Shown: positions 44,331 through 51,425, counted from the first letter of the stretch. The stretch is DNA of 64,000 nucleotides from RUG714 sp964623515 (GCA_964623515.1 CAZURV010000008.1:9697-73696); one strand, 5' to 3'. Notes: generated by a model from the sequence alone, not told the origin. Made by a program: numbers and translations.

Positions 44331-45057
44331 ACATAAAATAAATGTTGTTGATCTTCATAAATATTTTGACGATTTGCAGGTGCTGAAGGGCATAGATGTT
44401 CAGATAGATGAGGGAGAAGTCGTTTGTGTAATCGGTCCTTCGGGTTCGGGTAAATCTACTCTTTTGCGTTGTTTAAACCTTCTTGAAGAACCTACAAAAG
44501 GTATCGTTGAAGTAGATGGTTATGTCGTCAACGATAAAAATTCGGATATAAATAAAATACGCGAAAATATCGGAATGGTTTTCCAGCATTTTAATCTTTT
44601 CCCGAATATGACGGCAAAACAGAATATTACAATGGCGCCTGTTGAACTAAAAAAAATGACCAAGGAAGACGCTGATAAAAAAGCACTTCAGCTTTTGGAC
44701 AGAGTAGGCCTTGCAGATAAGGCAGACGTATATCCGCAGCAGCTTTCGGGCGGACAGAAACAGAGAGTGGCAATCGCACGCGCTCTTGCAATGAATCCTG
44801 ATGTGATGATGTTTGACGAACCTACGTCCGCACTTGATCCCGAAATGGTAGGGGAGGTCCTTCAGGTTATGAAAGAGCTTGCCGCTCAGGGAATGACAAT
44901 GGTTGTTGTAACGCATGAAATGGGATTTGCGCGTGAGGTTGCAGACCGTGTAATCTTTATGGCAGACGGATATATTATTGAAGAGGGAGTCCCCGAAGAA
45001 ATATTCTCCAATCCGAAAGATGAGCGTACAAAAGAATTTTTAAAATGCGTGCTTTAA
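44290..45057 (+). CDS. Polar amino acid ABC transporter, ATP-binding protein
   Basis: A 255-residue ATPase with Walker A VIGPSGSGKSTLLRC (near 47), Q-loop VFQHFNLFPN, signature LSGGQKQRVAIARA, Walker B VMMFDEPTSALDPE and H-loop VVTHEM. AAAGGAGG lies ten bases before ATG 44290, inside the permease gene. The N-terminus carries a lysine-rich extension of about 18 residues before the domain. Confidence 0.94.
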   Translation: MGKKTKSLDKKPYKHKINVVDLHKYFDDLQVLKGIDVQIDEGEVVCVIGPSGSGKSTLLRCLNLLEEPTKGIVEVDGYVVNDKNSDINKIRENIGMVFQHFNLFPNMTAKQNITMAPVELKKMTKEDADKKALQLLDRVGLADKADVYPQQLSGGQKQRVAIARALAMNPDVMMFDEPTSALDPEMVGEVLQVMKELAAQGMTMVVVTHEMGFAREVADRVIFMADGYIIEEGVPEEIFSNPKDERTKEFLKCVL

Positions 45058-45075
45058 ATTATATTGGAATTATTT

Positions 45076-45102
45076 ACGGCTGTATCATTTTGATACTGCC
45101 GT
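45076..45102 (+). terminator. Terminator of the second ABC operon
   Basis: ACGGCTGTATCA and TGATACTGCCGT pair with a single mismatch and are followed by TTTTT. Confidence 0.85.
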
Positions 45103-45203
45103 TTTTTCTGTTTTGTATTTAATCTGCCTCCGCCACTTCAAATAAAAATCAAACAATATCATATTTTAATCCGGCGAATAGGATATAAGAGGAGGTTTGG
45201 TTT

Positions 45204-45773
45204 ATGAAAAACAACAAACTAAGCAATGTATCCATAGATTATTTGTGCCGTTTTGAGTCAATACTCAGCGATATGATTCAGGGTATGACCGATGCAGAAC
45301 TGACGCAGAGCATTTCGCATAACTTTATCGTGCAGATGCTTCCGCATCACAGGGCGGCAATTAAAATGTCGGAAAATATCCTGCGTTTTACAACGAATGT
45401 ATGTCTGCAGCATATTGCGGAGAATATTATTTTGGAGCAGACAAAGAGTATAAATGATCTGATGCATGTTCAGGAAATTTGTTCCGAAGCAGTTAACAGC
45501 GCTTCTGAAGTTAAGTTGTACATGAAAAAGAATGATAATATATTGAATGAAATGTTTTGCAGAATGAAAAGTGCTTCGCATTCAAATGAAGTTAACTGTG
45601 ATTTTATGCAAGAAATGATTCCTCACCATTTTGGGGCTGTTAAAATGTCTGAAAATGCGCTGAAATACAGCATATGCGATCAGCTCCAACCGATTTTAAA
45701 CAGCATTATTCTTTTGCAGAAACGCGGAATTTGTCAAATGAATAATCTCTTGAAAAATATTGGATGCTGTTAA
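45204..45773 (+). CDS. Tandem DUF305-like protein
   Basis: A 189-residue protein with two copies of the DUF305 core: FIVQMLPHHRAAIKMSE at 41-57 and FMQEMIPHHFGAVKMSE at 134-150. The PHH and downstream His positions are the presumed metal ligands of this ferritin-like four-helix family. No signal peptide or membrane segment is visible, so it is probably cytoplasmic, unlike many secreted DUF305 proteins. It ends in Cys-Cys. AGGAGG precedes the ATG, and a terminator follows. Role unknown. Confidence 0.75.
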   Translation: MKNNKLSNVSIDYLCRFESILSDMIQGMTDAELTQSISHNFIVQMLPHHRAAIKMSENILRFTTNVCLQHIAENIILEQTKSINDLMHVQEICSEAVNSASEVKLYMKKNDNILNEMFCRMKSASHSNEVNCDFMQEMIPHHFGAVKMSENALKYSICDQLQPILNSIILLQKRGICQMNNLLKNIGCC

Positions 45774-45809
45774 GGTGATATAGTTGTAACAACACTGCAG
45801 TGCATACCG

Positions 45810-45836
45810 GGCAAGCAGTTGTAAAAACTGCTTGCC
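45810..45836 (+). terminator. Terminator after the DUF305 gene
   Basis: GGCAAGCAGTT pairs with AACTGCTTGCC around a five-base loop and is followed by TGGTGTTTG; the T run is poor. Confidence 0.6.
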
Positions 45837-45888
45837 TGGTGTTTGTCCGGCAATGCAAGGTTTGGTCCGGAATATTATTATTTTACTT

Positions 45889-46062
45889 ATAACCTATTCG
45901 CCGATGTCCCCGCCTCTTAGGCGGCAGGGCCCATTTCAGAATTTCAGCGGGAGTGATAATCTCCCCCACCGAAACCTGAGGAGCGAACGCTCCCTGCGCA
46001 GGTTGCAATCGTTCGCAAGCCCCATCTCAAGCGAGCTTGACGGAGCACTGCTCCGATTTAAA
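45889..46062 (+). repeat. Dispersed structured repeat, copy 4
   Basis: About 174 bp. It preserves the ends, GGAGCG-AA-CGCTCC, CAAGCGAGCTTG and GGAGCACTGCTCC, with small changes in the central hairpin. It forms a direct pair with copy 5, 58 bases downstream. Confidence 0.85.
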
Positions 46063-46120
46063 AATATGCTGTCGGAGATAGAATCTTGCGATAATTCCGT
46101 TTTTGGCATATAATGTATTT

Positions 46121-46300
46121 ATAACCTATTCGCCGATGTCCCCCGTCTCTTAGGGGGCAGGGTCCATTTTAGAATTTCAGAGCGGGAGTGATAATCTCCC
46201 CGCCGAAACCCTGAGGAGCGAACGCTCCCTGCGCGCAGGTTGCAATCGTTCGCAATCCCCGTTTCAAGCGAGCTTAACGGAGTACTGCTCCGATTTTAAA
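46121..46300 (+). repeat. Dispersed structured repeat, copy 5
   Basis: About 180 bp, with small insertions relative to the other copies (for example AGAGCGGGAG and TGCGCGCAGG). Same orientation as all others. Confidence 0.85.
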
Positions 46301-46520
46301 TTATAGTTGTAGTTGGGGTTAAACCGGATTGGGATAAATAGGTTTTGAAAGGGGAAACTCTTTCTTATGCTTGTTTAAAAGTTTGGAAATGCGCGCATCC
46401 CAGCATCTTAAACTGCGCCTGAAAAAATTTAGTCTTATCGTCCTGCATCTGCAATTGATTATTATCGGGCTTTTTTTCTTTGCTTAAACCTGATAAAGAA
46501 ACATAAAAAAGGAGAAGTTT
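46301..46520. other. Non-coding stretch before mutY
   Basis: With the two repeats this completes a 747-base stretch without a gene. I see no convincing open frame, promoter or RNA gene in these 220 bases, only the mutY ribosome site AAAAGGAG at its end. Confidence 0.5.
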
Positions 46521-47558
46521 TTGGAAACAAGCGATTGTATTTACAAGCAGTTACCTGATATGTTGTTGCCTTGGTACAAACAAAATGCGCGTGCACTGCC
46601 TTGGCGGCAAGACAGAGAGCCTTATCACATCTGGCTTTCGGAGATTATGCTTCAGCAGACGCGTGTGGAGGCAGTGAAGGCATATTATCTTCGCTTTTTA
46701 GAACAGATTCCCAATATTTATGCTTTGGCAAAAGCACCTGAAAGTCAGCTTTTTAAATTGTGGGAAGGGCTGGGTTACTATAATCGCGCGCGTAATCTGC
46801 AAAAAGCGGCACGCATGATTGAAACGCAGTACAGCGGGCATTTTCCCGATCGGTATGAGGATATCCGTGCTTTGCCGGGTATCGGACCATACACCGCAGG
46901 CGCTGTTGCTTCCATTTGTTTTAACCTGCCTTACGCAGCCGTAGATGGAAATGTACTGCGTTTTATCACGCGCATAACCGAAAACGATGCACCTATTGAT
47001 CGCATAAAAACAAAAACCGAGATTGCCGCTCAACTTGAAAAAGTGTATCCGAAAAACGGGTGCGGGCAATTTACGCAGGCGTTAATGGAACTGGGTGCAA
47101 CGGTTTGCACACCCCAGTCACCTAAATGTTCCGGTTGCCCGATGAATACTTCCTGCCGCGCATATGCCCACGGAACAGTACAGCAGTATCCGGTAAAGCA
47201 ACCGAAAAAGGATAAACGTTTGGAAGAACGCACTGTATTTTTACTGCAATGCGGAGATGAATACGCTCTAAAGAAACGCACCGAAAACGGTTTGCTGTCC
47301 GGATTATGGCAGTTGCCGAATGTCCTCGGTAAAATGGATGTTCAGCAAGCGATGCAAACTGCCTGCGCCTTTGGCGTTCAGCCGGTTGAACTATGTAAAG
47401 AGCTGCACCGGGTTCATATTTTTACGCACATAAAGTGGAAGATGACATGTTATCACATTTTATGTTCTGAAAAATCAGCTGATTTTGTTTGGGCAACTGT
47501 GCAGGAGATTCGGCGCACTTATGCACTGCCGACTGCATTTCGTTGTTTCTTTGATTAA
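46521..47558 (+). CDS. mutY: A/G-specific adenine glycosylase MutY
   Basis: A 345-residue base-excision repair enzyme that removes adenine mispaired with 8-oxoguanine. The catalytic Glu is in SEIMLQQTRV (near 39), the HhH motif is LPGIGPYTAGAVAS with the Asp in AAVDGNVLR (near 138), and the 4Fe-4S loop is CTPQSPKCSGCPMNTSC (C-x6-C-x2-C-x5-C). The C-terminal NUDIX-like domain (about 230-345) includes GLLSGLWQLPN and recognises 8-oxoG. The start is TTG 46521 after AAGGAG. It is flanked by repeats upstream and the islet downstream. Confidence 0.94.
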   Translation: METSDCIYKQLPDMLLPWYKQNARALPWRQDREPYHIWLSEIMLQQTRVEAVKAYYLRFLEQIPNIYALAKAPESQLFKLWEGLGYYNRARNLQKAARMIETQYSGHFPDRYEDIRALPGIGPYTAGAVASICFNLPYAAVDGNVLRFITRITENDAPIDRIKTKTEIAAQLEKVYPKNGCGQFTQALMELGATVCTPQSPKCSGCPMNTSCRAYAHGTVQQYPVKQPKKDKRLEERTVFLLQCGDEYALKKRTENGLLSGLWQLPNVLGKMDVQQAMQTACAFGVQPVELCKELHRVHIFTHIKWKMTCYHILCSEKSADFVWATVQEIRRTYALPTAFRCFFD

Positions 47559-47568
47559 AAATACGGAA

Positions 47569-47637
47569 AACCGCATAACAACGTCATTTGCAAACATTTT
47601 GCGTATAATAAAAAAGCAGTTGAAAAACTGCTTTTTT
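47569..47637. repeat. Direct repeat A (left boundary of the islet)
   Basis: 69 bp, 63 identical to 48920-48988, ending in a terminator hairpin. It starts eleven bases after the mutY stop. The intervening 1.28 kb holds the XRE gene and micro-ORFs. Confidence 0.85.
47610..47637. terminator. Terminator after mutY
   Basis: AAAAAAGCAGTT-GAAA-AACTGCTTTTTT, a perfect stem; usable in both directions. An identical core is found at 48961. Confidence 0.85.
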
Positions 47638-47799
47638 GTGGGATGCGTCAAATGAAACAAGATAATAAAGCATCAAGCTTGCTTGATAAGTTAATAAAAT
47701 CGTTGGCTGCCATAAAATTCTGTTGCATACTGAAAGAACTTTCTTTAAAACAACAGAGGGTATTTTTGGGCAAATGAATAAAAAGAAATCTAAAAACAA

Positions 47800-48165
47800 T
47801 CAGTTATTTTCTTTATCACGTGCAAAAGATTCGGCGTAATCAAAAATTTTTTTCCTGCTTTGTTCATCGGCGCTTAAATATTCCGCGAGTATTTTCGCGT
47901 CTAATTCAGTAAGCTCAAAAGCTTGCGCAATTGCAGTACCTAATTTTTCCATTGGGTTATTGGGCGTGGCAGGTTTTCTGCCGAGCAAATAATCGGTTGT
48001 TACGCCGAACAGGTCAGCGAGCTTGACAATCGTATTGCCCTTTGGCTCTCGATTTCCTTGTTCATAATTTTTATATGCAGACTGCACAACACCGATAGCG
48101 TCAGCAACATTCTGTTGTGTCATACCGCTTTTACGGCGTGCGAGTTTTAAATTTTCTGTATTCAC
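47800..48165 (-). CDS. XRE-family transcriptional regulator
   Basis: A 121-residue protein with an N-terminal HTH_3 domain (residues 3-60: LKLARRKSGMTQQNVADAIG, then VQSAYKNYEQGNREP and LADLFGVTTDYLLG). The C-terminal 55 residues are helical and acidic, ending ARDKENN, and may serve oligomerisation or ligand sensing. GTG 48165 is chosen because AAGGAAG lies ten bases upstream and the longer frame begins with an unnatural Phe-rich stretch. It is divergent from the micro-ORF operon, and matching boxes occur between them, so autoregulation and control of that operon are likely (inference). Confidence 0.88.
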   Translation of the reverse strand: MNTENLKLARRKSGMTQQNVADAIGVVQSAYKNYEQGNREPKGNTIVKLADLFGVTTDYLLGRKPATPNNPMEKLGTAIAQAFELTELDAKILAEYLSADEQSRKKIFDYAESFARDKENN

Positions 48166-48196
48166 GATAAAACACTTCCTTTCTGTAAAAAAAAAT

Positions 48197-48288
48197 AGCA
48201 CAAAATGAAACCGTAGTCAAGCAGTATGACAAGATAAAAGGTACAATTTGTGCACTTTAAACAAAAAAATAAAAGTTCATTTTGTGCT
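48197..48288. promoter_or_regulatory. Three matching operator-like boxes between XRE gene and micro-ORFs
   Basis: AGCACAAAATGAA at 48197-48209 is the exact reverse complement of TTCATTTTGTGCT at 48276-48288; a third half-similar box CAATTTGTGCA is at 48244-48254. The outer boxes lie 32 bases upstream of the XRE start and 20 bases upstream of the micro-ORF promoter -35. This looks like a phage-type switch with several sites. Confidence 0.65.
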
Positions 48289-48307
48289 CTTTTTAGTAAT
48301 GAATTAG

Positions 48308-48336
48308 TTGTCAAAGTATTCAATAAGTGCTATTAT
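48308..48336 (+). promoter_or_regulatory. Promoter of the micro-ORF operon
   Basis: TTGTCA, 17 bases, TATTAT, directly downstream of the right operator-like box. Transcription would start near 48343. Confidence 0.62.
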
Positions 48337-48394
48337 ATAAGCGTTGAGAGACACGAAATAAATACTCAACTAATACATAAAATGAGCAAATCAA

Positions 48395-48511
48395 ATGAGT
48401 GGTAAAAAGAAAAGCAGTAACCAAGACCCAATCTCAATCATCGTCCTGGTTACCGCAATCCTAAATCTCATTGAAGTTTTGAGTGAAATAATCAAAAAAC
48501 TTCTTGAGTAA
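48395..48511 (+). CDS. Micro-ORF 1, 38-residue hydrophobic peptide
   Basis: Not recognised. It begins MSGKKKSSNQDP, continues with a hydrophobic helix from residue 13 to 29 (ISIIVLVTAILNLIEVL) and ends in an amphipathic, charged helix SEIIKKLLE. The positive N-terminus followed by a hydrophobic core is the pattern of small membrane peptides. No good ribosome site precedes the ATG, so translation is uncertain. First in the run downstream of the divergent promoter. Confidence 0.5.
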   Translation: MSGKKKSSNQDPISIIVLVTAILNLIEVLSEIIKKLLE

Positions 48512-48594
48512 GGTGAGGGGCATAAGCCCCAAGCCCTATAGAAAGGATACAATATTTTACGCGCATTGTCAATAGATAAGGAAAGGAGAATACC

Positions 48595-48681
48595 ATGTTA
48601 AGCTGGATTTTAGATGTTATTCAGATTGTGTTGGATATAACAGTAATCGTTTTAATTATCGGAACATGGAAAAAGAAGTAA
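48595..48681 (+). CDS. Micro-ORF 2, 28-residue single-span membrane peptide
   Basis: Not recognised. An excellent ribosome site (AAGGAAAGGAG) lies seven bases before ATG 48595. The peptide begins MLSWILDVIQIVLDITVIV and ends GTWKKK: one membrane span with a tryptophan-lysine end, as in type I toxins, small holin-like peptides or membrane-active regulators. It contains two Asp in the span (residues 7 and 14), which is unusual. 14 bases separate it from micro-ORF 3. Confidence 0.6.
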   Translation: MLSWILDVIQIVLDITVIVLIIGTWKKK

Positions 48682-48694
48682 ACGGAGGTACATT

Positions 48695-48757
48695 ATGGAT
48701 ATTAAGAAAATAGATGAATTTATCAAGCTCATGACAAGTTCGACAGAAAAAGAATAA
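48695..48757 (+). CDS. Micro-ORF 3, 20-residue peptide
   Basis: Not recognised. It has a near-perfect ribosome site (ACGGAGGT) eight bases upstream and encodes a charged, probably helical peptide beginning MDIKKIDEFIKLM. That start faintly resembles the N-terminus of biotin carboxyl carrier proteins, but nothing else does. It could be a truncated gene or a genuine micropeptide. Confidence 0.48.
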   Translation: MDIKKIDEFIKLMTSSTEKE

Positions 48758-48784
48758 AAAGAAATGCTTTTCCTGATTATTGGT

Positions 48785-48822
48785 GTGAACTACCCCGACT
48801 TCTAGAAGTCGGGGTAGTTCAC
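48785..48822. repeat. 38-bp perfect palindrome
   Basis: The arms GTGAACTACCCCGACTTCT and AGAAGTCGGGGTAGTTCAC are exact complements with no loop. No T run follows, so it is not a standard terminator. The sequence resembles end hairpins of IS200/IS605-type elements (inference from memory of the pattern, not a search). Confidence 0.7.
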
Positions 48823-48919
48823 TGTAACACTGCAATGTTCTGCAAAGCAAAGAGTTAGTTTATTTTAAATAATTTCTATGTATTTTGAAAAATATGCCGA
48901 AAATTCGCAAAACAACAAA

Positions 48920-48988
48920 AATCGCATAACAGCGTCATTTAAGAACGTTTTGCGTATAATAAAAAAGCAGTTGAAAAACTGCTTTTTT
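48920..48988. repeat. Direct repeat B (right boundary of the islet)
   Basis: The second copy of the 69-bp sequence at 47569. It ends two bases before the encoded CCA of the tRNA-Ser gene. Confidence 0.85.
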
Positions 48989-48990
48989 TT
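48961..48990 (-). terminator. Terminator of tRNA-Ser
   Basis: AAAAAAGCAGTT-GAAA-AACTGCTTTTTTTT, immediately after the 3' end of the minus-strand tRNA. Confidence 0.82.
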
Positions 48991-49083
48991 TGGCGGAGAG
49001 CAAGGGATTCGAACCCTCGAATAGGCTGTAACCCATTACACGATTTCCAATCGTGCTCCTTCGGCCAGCTCGGACAACTCTCC
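48991..49083 (-). tRNA. tRNA-Ser (anticodon GGA)
   Basis: A class II tRNA of 93 nt with the CCA end encoded. Acceptor GGAGAGT pairs with GCTCTCC; the anticodon stem-loop is CACGA-TTGGAAA-TCGTG, giving anticodon GGA (UCC/UCU codons); the long variable arm TAATGGGTTACAGCCTATTC is typical of Ser; the T loop is GGTTCGAATCC. It abuts direct repeat B. Confidence 0.95.
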
Positions 49084-49105
49084 GTATATATCCTGCCGAT
49101 AAGAT

Positions 49106-49134
49106 ATTATACATAAATTGAAATGAAAAATCAA
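49106..49134 (-). promoter_or_regulatory. Promoter of tRNA-Ser
   Basis: On the minus strand TTGATT, 17 bases, TATAAT, about 22 bases before the tRNA 5' end. Confidence 0.72.
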
Positions 49135-49172
49135 CATAATTTTAATAAGATTGAAAAAATTTATCATTTCTC

Positions 49173-49201
49173 TTGATTACAATTATTTTGCTTGCTATAC
49201 T
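49173..49201 (+). promoter_or_regulatory. Promoter of asnS
   Basis: TTGATT, 17 bases, TATACT, 62 bases before the asnS start; no T-box is visible in this short leader. Confidence 0.62.
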
Positions 49202-49263
49202 AATTGATATGTGATTACAGATTTAACCTGATTAGGCATAAAACAAAAGGGAAGGCAGATTTA

Positions 49264-50658
49264 ATGAAAAGAATAGAAATCATAAAAATTATTCAAAATC
49301 CGGAAGATTTTGCGGATAAAACAGTAACTGTATGCGGCTGGGCGCGTTCTCTTCGAGACAGTAAGTCTATAGGTTTTCTGCACCTTAATGACGGAAGCTG
49401 TTTTACATCGCTTCAGGCAGTTTTGTATGAGTCTGTTTTAAGCAATTACAAGGATATTATTTCTCAGAATACGGGTGCGGCGTTCAGGATAACGGGTACT
49501 CTTGTTCTTACACCCGATGCAAAACAGCCTTTTGAAATAAGGGCGGAAAAGGCTGAGTGTATAGGAGAGTCAACGCCTGATTATCCTCTCCAGAAAAAAC
49601 GTCATACCAAAGAATATTTGCGTACCATTGCGCATCTTCGCCCGCGAACAAATCTTTACGGAGCCGCTTTCAGAGTAAGAAACGCGGCGGCATATGCAAT
49701 CCATAATTTTTTCCAGGAAAACGGTTTTATTTATGCACACACTCCATTGATTTCCGCTTCGGACTGCGAAGGTGCAGGAAAAATGTTCAGGGTAACAACT
49801 TTAAATTTGGAAGATGTGCCGAAAAATGAAGACGGCACTGTTGATTATTCCAAGGACTTTTTTGAAAAACCTACCGCTCTTACAGTTTCCGGACAGCTTC
49901 AGGGAGAATGTATGGCTCTGGCATTCGGCAAGATATACACATTCGGCCCGACGTTTCGCGCCGAAAGGTCATACACAGGGCGTCATGCGGCTGAATTTTG
50001 GATGATAGAACCTGAAATTGCATTCGCAGACCTTGAAGAAAATATGGATATTGCGGAAAAAATGCTGAAGTATGTTCTAAAATATATTATGGAATCTTGC
50101 ACTGACGATATCGATTTTCTGAATCAATTTGTTGATAAAGGGCTTAAAGAACGTCTGAACGGAATCATAAACTCTGATTTTGAGCGTATTACTTATACCG
50201 AAGCGATAAAAATGCTCGAAAAACATAATGATGATTTTGAATATAAAGTTGAATGGGGAACAGACCTGCAAACCGAGCACGAACGCTTTTTAACGGAAAA
50301 AGCGTTTAAAAAGCCTGTTTTTGTTACCGACTATCCGAAAGAGATTAAGGCTTTTTATATGCGCTTGAATGACGACGGAAAAACTGTTGCCGCAGTTGAC
50401 TGTCTTGTGCCGGGAATTGGTGAAATAATCGGTGGAAGCCAGCGTGAGGAACGACTTGATGTTTTGACTGCAAGAATGAATGAGTTGGGACTGAATAAGG
50501 AAGATTACGGATGGTATCTTGATTTGAGGCGGTTCGGCGGTGTTCAGCATTCGGGATTCGGTCTCGGATTTGAAAGACTGATTATGTATGCAACGGGAAT
50601 AGACAATATTCGTGATGTTATTCCTTTCCCAAGAACAACGGGAAACTGCGAAATTTAA
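49264..50658 (+). CDS. asnS: Asparaginyl-tRNA synthetase
   Basis: A 464-residue class IIb synthetase that charges tRNA-Asn. ATG 49264 follows GGGAAGG; a frame open from 49204 lacks a ribosome site. The N-terminal OB fold (VTVCGWARSLRDSKSIGFLHL) binds the anticodon; motif 2 is TFRAERSYTGRHAAEFWMIEPE (given here in family terms, near 240) and motif 3 is GFGLGFERLIMYATG. The presence of FGPTFRAE and HAAEF favours AsnRS over AspRS. It is divergent from tRNA-Ser. Confidence 0.95.
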   Translation: MKRIEIIKIIQNPEDFADKTVTVCGWARSLRDSKSIGFLHLNDGSCFTSLQAVLYESVLSNYKDIISQNTGAAFRITGTLVLTPDAKQPFEIRAEKAECIGESTPDYPLQKKRHTKEYLRTIAHLRPRTNLYGAAFRVRNAAAYAIHNFFQENGFIYAHTPLISASDCEGAGKMFRVTTLNLEDVPKNEDGTVDYSKDFFEKPTALTVSGQLQGECMALAFGKIYTFGPTFRAERSYTGRHAAEFWMIEPEIAFADLEENMDIAEKMLKYVLKYIMESCTDDIDFLNQFVDKGLKERLNGIINSDFERITYTEAIKMLEKHNDDFEYKVEWGTDLQTEHERFLTEKAFKKPVFVTDYPKEIKAFYMRLNDDGKTVAAVDCLVPGIGEIIGGSQREERLDVLTARMNELGLNKEDYGWYLDLRRFGGVQHSGFGLGFERLIMYATGIDNIRDVIPFPRTTGNCEI

Positions 50659-50709
50659 CACAGATTTCAGTCAAATAAGGATAGAATTAAGCGAAAACGG
50701 AGAAGCATT

Positions 50710-51213
50710 ATGTTTGAAATCAGACCGTATAAAGAAAGCGATGCGCAGACGGTATGCTCATGGATAACAGATGAGACTGTTTTTTATCTTTGGAGCGCGG
50801 GAAGATGCGGGGAATATCCTCTGACTCCGGAAAAACTGAATGCATTTCTTGCAGACGGCAAACAACACGATGATATACAGGCTCTGATGTTTTTTGATGA
50901 TGAAACTCCCGTCGGATATTTCACAGTGCGTTTCCCCGAACAAACATGTGAAGAAGCAAGGCTTGGATTTATCATTGTTGATGCCGATAAACGCGGAAAG
51001 GGATACGGAAAAGAAATGGTAACTGCCGCACTAAGATACGCTTTTGATTGTTTTAAAGCAACAACAGTTACCATTGGCGTTTTTGAACGAAACAGTGCCG
51101 CAAGACACTGCTATGAATCCTGCGGTTTTTCCGAATCATCGGTAAGAAAGCCCGAAGTTTATACATTGAAATGCGGGAAATGGAAATGCCTCGAACTTGA
51201 AGCCAAAAAATGA
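50710..51213 (+). CDS. GNAT-family N-acetyltransferase
   Basis: A 167-residue acetyltransferase. The acetyl-CoA-binding motif A is GFIIVDADKRGKGYGKEMV (near 90-108), with motif B in VFERNSAARHCYESCGF (near 122-138). The substrate cannot be inferred. A GGAGAAGC site precedes ATG 50710; the gene lies 51 bases after asnS and is followed by a terminator, so it may be cotranscribed with asnS. Confidence 0.87.
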   Translation: MFEIRPYKESDAQTVCSWITDETVFYLWSAGRCGEYPLTPEKLNAFLADGKQHDDIQALMFFDDETPVGYFTVRFPEQTCEEARLGFIIVDADKRGKGYGKEMVTAALRYAFDCFKATTVTIGVFERNSAARHCYESCGFSESSVRKPEVYTLKCGKWKCLELEAKK

Positions 51214-51258
51214 GTCTTATTCATGCGGGGGGGACGGAAAATAATAATCGAATCATGT

Positions 51259-51304
51259 GAACCGTTGAAATTTTCGCCGAATAGAAAATTTTAACGGTTC
51301 CTTT
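51259..51304 (+). terminator. Terminator after the GNAT gene
   Basis: GAACCGTTGAAATTTTC pairs with GAAAATTTTAACGGTTC with one G-U wobble and is followed by CTTTTC. Confidence 0.78.
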
Positions 51305-51425
51305 TCAGTTTTAACTTGTTTTTTTTGCACGGAATAAAATAATAGGGGATATATACTGAATTTTCGGCAGATTTAACCTTCTATTTTACGCAATATGTGA
51401 ATTTTGCAGGATTTTATATTTTTTG

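Noticed and set aside
48382..48405. Seven-codon frame just before micro-ORF 1
   Set aside because: Too short, no ribosome site, and probably chance; a leader-peptide role cannot be supported.
48695..48757. Biotin carboxyl carrier protein fragment
   Set aside because: Only the first dozen residues are similar and no lipoyl/biotinyl motif follows.
49084..49263. T-box leader upstream of asnS
   Set aside because: No T-box sequence or terminator; the leader is only about 55 bases after the promoter.
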